From: Pseudomonadota bacterium
Lineage (GTDB): Bacteria > Pseudomonadota > Gammaproteobacteria > Burkholderiales > Burkholderiaceae_C
DNA length: 10,250 bases
Assembly (NCBI GenBank): GCA_018241985.1
Contig: JAFECV010000038.1
Coordinates: 1 to 10,250 of the forward strand
Direction: 5' to 3'
The position numbers and the translations under genes are program-made. This document shows positions 6,896-10,250 of the stretch, piece by piece. Under the pieces are notes generated by a model, which saw only the letters and a program-made list of their open reading frames with translations, did not search any database and was not told the DNA's origin. Each line of letters opens with the position of its first letter. Position 1 is the first letter of the stretch.

Positions 6896-6906
6896 CCTTA
6901 TTAAGG
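6896..6906. promoter_or_regulatory. Palindrome CCTTATTAAGG in the norC leader region
   Basis: CCTTA-T-TAAGG is a perfect 11-bp palindrome and the most AT-rich spot between norC and ogt. On the minus strand it reads CCTTAATAAGG, so it could hold an alternative -10 element or a small operator. It lies downstream of the preferred transcription start. Function unknown. Confidence 0.3.
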
Positions 6907-6928
6907 GTTCGACGCGCCGACGGGAGGG

Positions 6929-6934
6929 ACTATG
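6929..6934 (-). promoter_or_regulatory. Candidate -10 element of the norC promoter
   Basis: CATAGT on the minus strand is a 4-of-6 match to TATAAT. A start about 7 bases beyond it, near 6922, would place the centre of the Dnr-type dyad (6964.5) about 42 bases upstream. That is the -41.5 class II position used by FNR-family activators, which replace the need for a -35 box; none is seen. The 5' leader would be about 100 bases. Confidence 0.5.
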
Positions 6935-6957
6935 CCCGGCCACAAACCGTCATGGTT

Positions 6958-6971
6958 TTGACCTGCGTCAA
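6958..6971 (-). promoter_or_regulatory. FNR/Dnr/NnrR-type operator upstream of norC
   Basis: TTGAC-CTGC-GTCAA is a perfect dyad with the 5-4-5 layout of FNR-family sites. TTGAC/GTCAA half sites differ by one base from the FNR TTGAT/ATCAA and are common in NO-responsive Dnr and NnrR sites. It is 136 bases upstream of norC, at the right distance from a candidate -10. Activation under low oxygen with NO is therefore likely. The regulator gene is not in the window. Confidence 0.75.
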
Positions 6972-6984
6972 TTTCATCGACGCC

Positions 6985-6998
6985 GTCATGGTGATGAC
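6985..6998. promoter_or_regulatory. Second 5-4-5 dyad GTCAT-N4-ATGAC beside the Dnr-type site
   Basis: GTCAT-GGTG-ATGAC is a perfect dyad with the same 5-4-5 geometry as the neighbouring Dnr-type box, 27 bp centre to centre. Its half sites diverge from the FNR consensus. It could be a weak second site or a binding site for another dimeric regulator; no function can be assigned from sequence alone. Confidence 0.35.
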
Positions 6999-7000
6999 GA

Positions 7001-7023
7001 GAGGCCGGCGAAGCCACGGCCTC
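7001..7023 (-). terminator. Stem-loop downstream of ogt
   Basis: GAGGCC (7001-7006) pairs perfectly with GGCCTC (7018-7023), and the loop holds an inner GGC-GAA-GCC pair. It lies about 30 bases past the ogt stop. The T-run of an intrinsic terminator is absent (the minus strand continues TCGTCATC), so it may be a Rho-dependent end or simple RNA stabiliser. Confidence 0.35.
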
Positions 7024-7051
7024 GCGAGTGCGGCCCCGCGGGCGCGACGCG

Positions 7052-7582
7052 TCAGTCGTCGGGCCGCGGCGGCGGTGCGCCGTCTTTTTCCAGCGCGAGC
7101 AGCCAGCGCTTGCGCGGCAGGCCGCCGCCATAGCCGGTGAGGCTGCCGTCGCTGCCGATCACGCGGTGGCAGGGCACGATGATCGAGATCTTGTTCTGCC
7201 CGTTCGCGGCCGCCACTGCGCGCATCGCGGTGGGGCGGCCGATCTGCGCGGCCTGCTCGGCGTAGCTTCGCGTCTGTCCGTACGGGATCCGCAGCAAGGC
7301 GTGCCACACCTGCTGCTGGAAGGGCGTGCCGACCAGGTCGAGCGGAACATCGAACGCCGTGCGGCGGCCTTCGAAATACGCCGCAAGCTGCGCGCCTAGA
7401 GTCGCCGTGCGCTCATCCTCACCCGGTTGTGCGGGCCCGCCGCGCGCTGCCTCGACCTGGCGCTGCTCGCGCGGCACGCCGCCCTGGTTGGCGAACTCAA
7501 GCAGGCACAGGCCCTGCCCGGAAAACAGCGCAACCATCTCGCCCAATGGCGTCGCGTAGTGGTGGGAAATCGGCGTGCTCAT
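7052..7582 (-). CDS. ogt: Methylated-DNA--protein-cysteine methyltransferase (O6-alkylguanine-DNA alkyltransferase)
   Basis: The enzyme removes alkyl groups from O6 of guanine in DNA by transferring them irreversibly to its own cysteine. The 176-aa protein is the single-domain Ogt form, without the Ada zinc domain. Residues 1-80 are the variable N-terminal domain. From about 85 the conserved DNA-binding domain follows: TPFQQQVWHALLRIPYGQTRSYAEQA, seen here as GTPFQQQVWHALLRIPYG, then R121 as the likely arginine finger, NGQNKISIIVPCHRV with acceptor C138, and GYGGGLPRKRWLL. The ATG at 7582 has GAGGG about seven bases upstream. The gene lies 72 bp after btuD on the same strand and just upstream of the nor control region, so it may be read through from btuFCD or have its own promoter; I see no convincing one. 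No key residue is missing. Confidence 0.95.
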   Translation of the reverse strand: MSTPISHHYATPLGEMVALFSGQGLCLLEFANQGGVPREQRQVEAARGGPAQPGEDERTATLGAQLAAYFEGRRTAFDVPLDLVGTPFQQQVWHALLRIPYGQTRSYAEQAAQIGRPTAMRAVAAANGQNKISIIVPCHRVIGSDGSLTGYGGGLPRKRWLLALEKDGAPPPRPDD

Positions 7583-7647
7583 CGTGCGGCCCTCGGTGCC
7601 CTGGCTCGGGCGTCACGCGCCGAGCGTCTCTCCGCGAGTATCCGTCC

Positions 7648-7663
7648 GCAGGCGTCAGCCTGC
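7648..7663. repeat. Inverted repeat around the btuD stop codon
   Basis: GCAGGC-GTCA-GCCTGC is a perfect 6-bp stem whose loop holds the TGA stop of btuD (minus strand). No T-run follows. It could stabilise the transcript end or modulate read-through into ogt; it may equally be chance in GC-rich DNA. Confidence 0.35.
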
Positions 7664-8464
7664 ATCAGGCCGCCCGTCCGACCCCAGCCTCGGCAGCGCG
7701 ACCCAGCGCGCGCCGAGCGCCTGCACGTCGATGCGGTCGTCGAACGCCGCGGCGAGCGCACGGTGCGTGGCCGGGTCGGCGCAGGCGCCGTGGTGCGTCA
7801 CGCGCCCACCCTGCACGATCAGCAGATCGTCGGCGGCGAGGGCGAGCGAGAGTTCGTGCAGCACGCTGACCACGGTGCCGCCGGCCGCGACCCGGTCGCG
7901 CACGATGCCGAGCCAGTCGACCTGGTGCGGCGGGTCCAGGTGCGACAGCGGCTCGTCCATCAGCAGCACCGCGCTCTCCACGCAGAGCGCGCGCGCGAGC
8001 AGCACACGCTGGCGCTCACCGCCCGATAGCTCGCCCAGGCTGCGCGCGCGAAACGCCCAGGCCTGCGTCGCGCGCAGCGCGCGCTGGGCGGCCGCGTGGT
8101 CTGCCGGCGACGGCGGCGCGAGCCAGGCGCGGTGCGGCAGCCGGCCCAGCATCGCAACGTCGTACGCCGTCAGGTCGTCGTTGCCCGCTTCGCCCTGCCC
8201 GAGCCACGCGAGGCGGCGCGCGCGCTCGCGCGCCGGCCAGGCAGCGAGCGGCCGGCCGGCGAGCCAGACCCGCCCGTGGGTTGCGCGCAAGCCCGCGAGC
8301 ACCTGCAGCAGCGTCGACTTGCCGGCGCCGTTTGGGCCGACGATCGCGGTCCAGCGCGCGCCACGAATCGCCAGCTGAAGCCGCTGCAGAATCTGGCTCT
8401 TTCCGATGAACGTGCCCGTGGATTCCGCGCGCAGTGCTATCGAATCAGAAGCACCCGTGGTCAT
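7655..8464 (-). CDS. btuD: Corrinoid (vitamin B12) ABC transporter ATP-binding protein
   Basis: This 269-aa cytoplasmic ATPase powers an importer of the FecCD/BtuCD class. Motifs in order: Walker A GPNGAGKST (43-51), Q-loop Q90, signature LSGGE (146-150), Walker B VLLMDE (166-171), D-loop SHLD and switch histidine H203. All catalytic residues are intact. The ATG at 8464 overlaps the permease stop codon as ATGA, implying translational coupling. The same frame stays open upstream through the permease gene to 9496, but that part is out of frame with the permease and is not a fusion. B12 as substrate is inferred from the neighbouring BtuF-like binding protein; siderophore or haem import is the alternative. 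Confidence 0.9.
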   Translation of the reverse strand: MTTGASDSIALRAESTGTFIGKSQILQRLQLAIRGARWTAIVGPNGAGKSTLLQVLAGLRATHGRVWLAGRPLAAWPARERARRLAWLGQGEAGNDDLTAYDVAMLGRLPHRAWLAPPSPADHAAAQRALRATQAWAFRARSLGELSGGERQRVLLARALCVESAVLLMDEPLSHLDPPHQVDWLGIVRDRVAAGGTVVSVLHELSLALAADDLLIVQGGRVTHHGACADPATHRALAAAFDDRIDVQALGARWVALPRLGSDGRPDAG

Positions 8465-9474
8465 GGCGCCGCCCTCGTGCCGCTCTTGCGGTACATCAGC
8501 CACAGCAGGTAGCCGCCGCCGAACACCGCGGTCAGCACGCCGACCGGCAGTTCCTGCGGCGCGACCACCCAGCGCGCCGCGACGTCGGCGGCGGCGAGCA
8601 GCAGCCCACCCATCAGTGCGGACAGCCACAACAGCGGCCCGTGGGCGAGCCGCGCGAGCGCGCGCACCAGATGCGGCGACACCAGACCGACGAAGCCGAT
8701 CAGCCCGGCCTGCGCCACCGCGGTGCCGGTCGCAAGCGCGACCACGCCGACGAGCGCCGCGCGCATGGGGCCAAGCGGCAGGCCCAGGCTTTGCGCGGTC
8801 GGCTCGCCCAGGGCGAGTGCGTCGAGCACCCGGGCCAGCGCCCAGGCCAGCAACAGCAGCGGCAGCAGCGCCGCCGCCTGGATCGCGCAGCCGCGCCAGC
8901 CGATCAGCCCGGTGTTGCCGAGGCTGAACGCGAGCATGCCGCGCAGGATGTCGGGCGCGGCCAGGCCGATCAGGTCCTTCACCGCGCCGAGCACGTAGCC
9001 GACCACCACGCCGGCCAGCAGCAGGCGCAGCGTGTGCTGCACGCCGCGCGCCAGCACCAGCGTCAGCAGCACGCCGCCGAGCGCACCGACGAACGCCGCG
9101 CCGGTGATGCCGAATTGCGCGAGCCAGGGCGACGTGGCCGGCGGCGCGGCGCCGAACGCGCTGCCGGCCGCCAGCAGCAACGCGACCGCGAGCACCGCGC
9201 CCGATGCGCTGCCGAGCAGGAACGGATCGGCCAGCGGATTGCGGAACAACCCCTGCGCGACCGCGCCGGCGAGCCCGAGCAGTGCGCCGCACAGCCAGGC
9301 GCCGATCGTGCGCGGCAACCGGATTTCGCTGACGATCTGCCAGGCCACCGGGTCGTTCGCCGCGCGCAGCGGATCGGTGACGCCGGTGCTGCCGATACTC
9401 GCGCCGGCCAGCAGCGTGAGCAGCGACAGCAGCACGAGCGCGGCAGCCACCCAGGCCGCGCGCCGGCCGGTCAA
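8461..9474 (-). CDS. btuC: Corrinoid ABC transporter permease (FecCD/BtuC family)
   Basis: The 337-aa inner-membrane protein has the length and roughly ten hydrophobic helices of BtuC/FecD permeases. RLPRT near residue 52 and GLAGAVAQGLFRNPLADP (about 67-84) are family hallmarks, as is GLIGFVGLVSPHLVR (about 258-272), which forms the coupling region that meets the ATPase. The start is TTG at 9474. The rare codon is supported by GGAGG six bases upstream and by its overlap with the stop codon of the binding-protein gene (TTGA). The next ATG in frame would remove conserved helices. The gene is the middle one of a btuFCD operon with 4-bp overlaps on both sides. Confidence 0.9.
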   Translation of the reverse strand: MTGRRAAWVAAALVLLSLLTLLAGASIGSTGVTDPLRAANDPVAWQIVSEIRLPRTIGAWLCGALLGLAGAVAQGLFRNPLADPFLLGSASGAVLAVALLLAAGSAFGAAPPATSPWLAQFGITGAAFVGALGGVLLTLVLARGVQHTLRLLLAGVVVGYVLGAVKDLIGLAAPDILRGMLAFSLGNTGLIGWRGCAIQAAALLPLLLLAWALARVLDALALGEPTAQSLGLPLGPMRAALVGVVALATGTAVAQAGLIGFVGLVSPHLVRALARLAHGPLLWLSALMGGLLLAAADVAARWVVAPQELPVGVLTAVFGGGYLLWLMYRKSGTRAAP

Positions 9475-10250
9475 GGCACACCTCCGCCCGACCCATGGCG
9501 CAGCACGCAGGTCGCGATCAGCCGCGCCGCCTCGGCCGTGCGCGGACCGGGCCGCACCAGGATGTCGAACTGCGCGGCGTCGAACGCGCAGACCCGGTGC
9601 CGTCGCAACGCGCGCAGGCCGGCCCAGCCGGGGCGGTCGGCAAGGGTTGCGGCCGCGTCGGTGCCGACCATGATCAGGTCCGGATCGGCGCGCACCACCA
9701 GTTCCGGGTTGATCTTCGGGAACGGGCCGAGTTGCGGCTCGATGATGTTGCGCAGCCCGAGCCGAGTCAGCAGTTCGCCGATGAACGAACCCGGCCCGGC
9801 CGCGTACGGTCCCGGGCTGACCTCGAAGTAGACGCGCTCGCCGCGCAGCCGCGGCGGCAGCGATTGGGCCGCGGCCGCGACGCCGGCGTCGATCTCGCGC
9901 ACCAGTCGCTCGGGGTCCGGCTGCCGCAGCGCTTCGCCGACCGTGACGATCGCGTGGCGCATCCGGGCCGCGGTGTCGGTGTCGAGCGCGATCACGCGCA
10001 GGCCCAGCGCACGCAGCCTGGGCAGCGCCGGCGAAGAGGTCGACATCAGCACCAGATCGGGCTTCAGCGCCAGCACCGACTCCAGGTTCGGATCCAGCCC
10101 GCCGCCGACCCTCGTGAGCCTGGCCACCCGAGCCGGCCAGTTCGAGTAGCGGTCGACGCCGACCAGCCGATCGCAGGCGCCGAGCGCGCAGACCGTTTCC
10201 GTCAGCGAAGGCAGCAGACTGACGATGCGCGAAGGCTCGGCATCGAAACG
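9471..10250 (-). CDS. btuF: Corrinoid ABC transporter periplasmic binding protein (partial, 5' end outside window)
   Basis: The frame is open to the right edge, so the start and any signal peptide lie outside; 259 codons plus stop are visible. The fragment begins RFDAEPSRIVSLLPSLTETV, the first strand and turn of BtuF-like proteins. GVDRYSNWPARV and GGGLDPNLESVLALKPDLV continue the first lobe, and NPELVVRADPDLIMVGTD and RPGPRTAEAARLI the second, joined by a helix at about 108-125. This matches the class III binding proteins (PF01497), closest in layout to E. coli BtuF. It binds the ligand in the periplasm and delivers it to BtuC. An apparent start at 10127 (GTG) is internal. Vitamin B12 is the best guess; haem or siderophore binding proteins share the fold. 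Confidence 0.85.
   Translation of the reverse strand, partial: RFDAEPSRIVSLLPSLTETVCALGACDRLVGVDRYSNWPARVARLTRVGGGLDPNLESVLALKPDLVLMSTSSPALPRLRALGLRVIALDTDTAARMRHAIVTVGEALRQPDPERLVREIDAGVAAAAQSLPPRLRGERVYFEVSPGPYAAGPGSFIGELLTRLGLRNIIEPQLGPFPKINPELVVRADPDLIMVGTDAAATLADRPGWAGLRALRRHRVCAFDAAQFDILVRPGPRTAEAARLIATCVLRHGSGGGVP

Noticed and set aside
6941-6998. NorR (sigma-54) enhancer sites
   Set aside because: No GGT-N7-ACC element and no -24/-12 promoter were found; the dyads fit the FNR/Dnr layout instead.
7655-9496. A 613-codon frame that would fuse the permease region to the ATPase
   Set aside because: The upstream two thirds is out of frame with btuC and yields Arg/Ala-rich nonsense. The ATPase has its own ATGA-coupled start at 8464.
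8434-9831. 465-codon plus-strand open frame
   Set aside because: Antisense to btuC, btuD and btuF; composition-biased product without domains.

Overview
The window is GC-rich and gene-dense, with 4-bp stop/start overlaps. Most coding strands lie on the minus strand. The gene families (cytochrome c-dependent nitric oxide reductase, FNR/Dnr-type operator, BtuFCD, Ogt, LysR, a bacterial CLC channel) and base composition point to a proteobacterium, most likely a betaproteobacterium that denitrifies or detoxifies NO. That placement is inference; there is no rRNA or other taxonomic marker here.

Layout, left to right. (1) 1-1150, minus: the N-terminal 383 residues of a formylglycine-dependent sulfatase / phosphonate monoester hydrolase-like enzyme that runs off the left edge. 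(2) 1254-2147, plus: a divergently transcribed LysR-type regulator. The short, relatively AT-rich gap between them holds a candidate T-N11-A operator. (3) 2206-3582, minus: a CLC-family anion channel or antiporter without CBS domains, convergent with lysR. (4) 3603-3806: about 200 bp without a gene, holding a hairpin with a T-rich tail on the minus strand and a second imperfect dyad. (5) 3807-6822, minus: a nitric oxide reductase operon in the order norC (GTG start), norB, a 99-aa membrane protein, a 109-aa membrane protein, and a periplasmic monohaem cytochrome c. Its upstream region contains a perfect TTGAC-N4-GTCAA dyad, the FNR/Dnr/NnrR type of site, placed about 42 bp from the start point implied by a candidate -10. 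(6) 7052-7582, minus: ogt, an O6-alkylguanine-DNA alkyltransferase. (7) 7655-10250, minus: btuD, btuC and the 3' part of btuF, a corrinoid ABC importer whose genes overlap by 4 bp each.

How the parts work together: NorC and NorB form the membrane enzyme that reduces NO to N2O. The cytochrome c at the end of the operon is a plausible electron donor, and the two small membrane proteins are probably accessory or assembly factors. The operon lacks norD, norQ, norE and norF, the usual companions of cNOR, and its NorC is longer than the classic form because of an insert between the membrane anchor and the haem site. The norC-norB-small membrane protein order resembles the Thermus norCBH arrangement. 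This operon, with its two unassigned membrane proteins and its promoter, is the part most worth a second look. The rest of the window is recognisable housekeeping or accessory content. I see no CRISPR array, tRNA, rRNA, transposase or phage gene, and no gene-free stretch longer than 300 bp.
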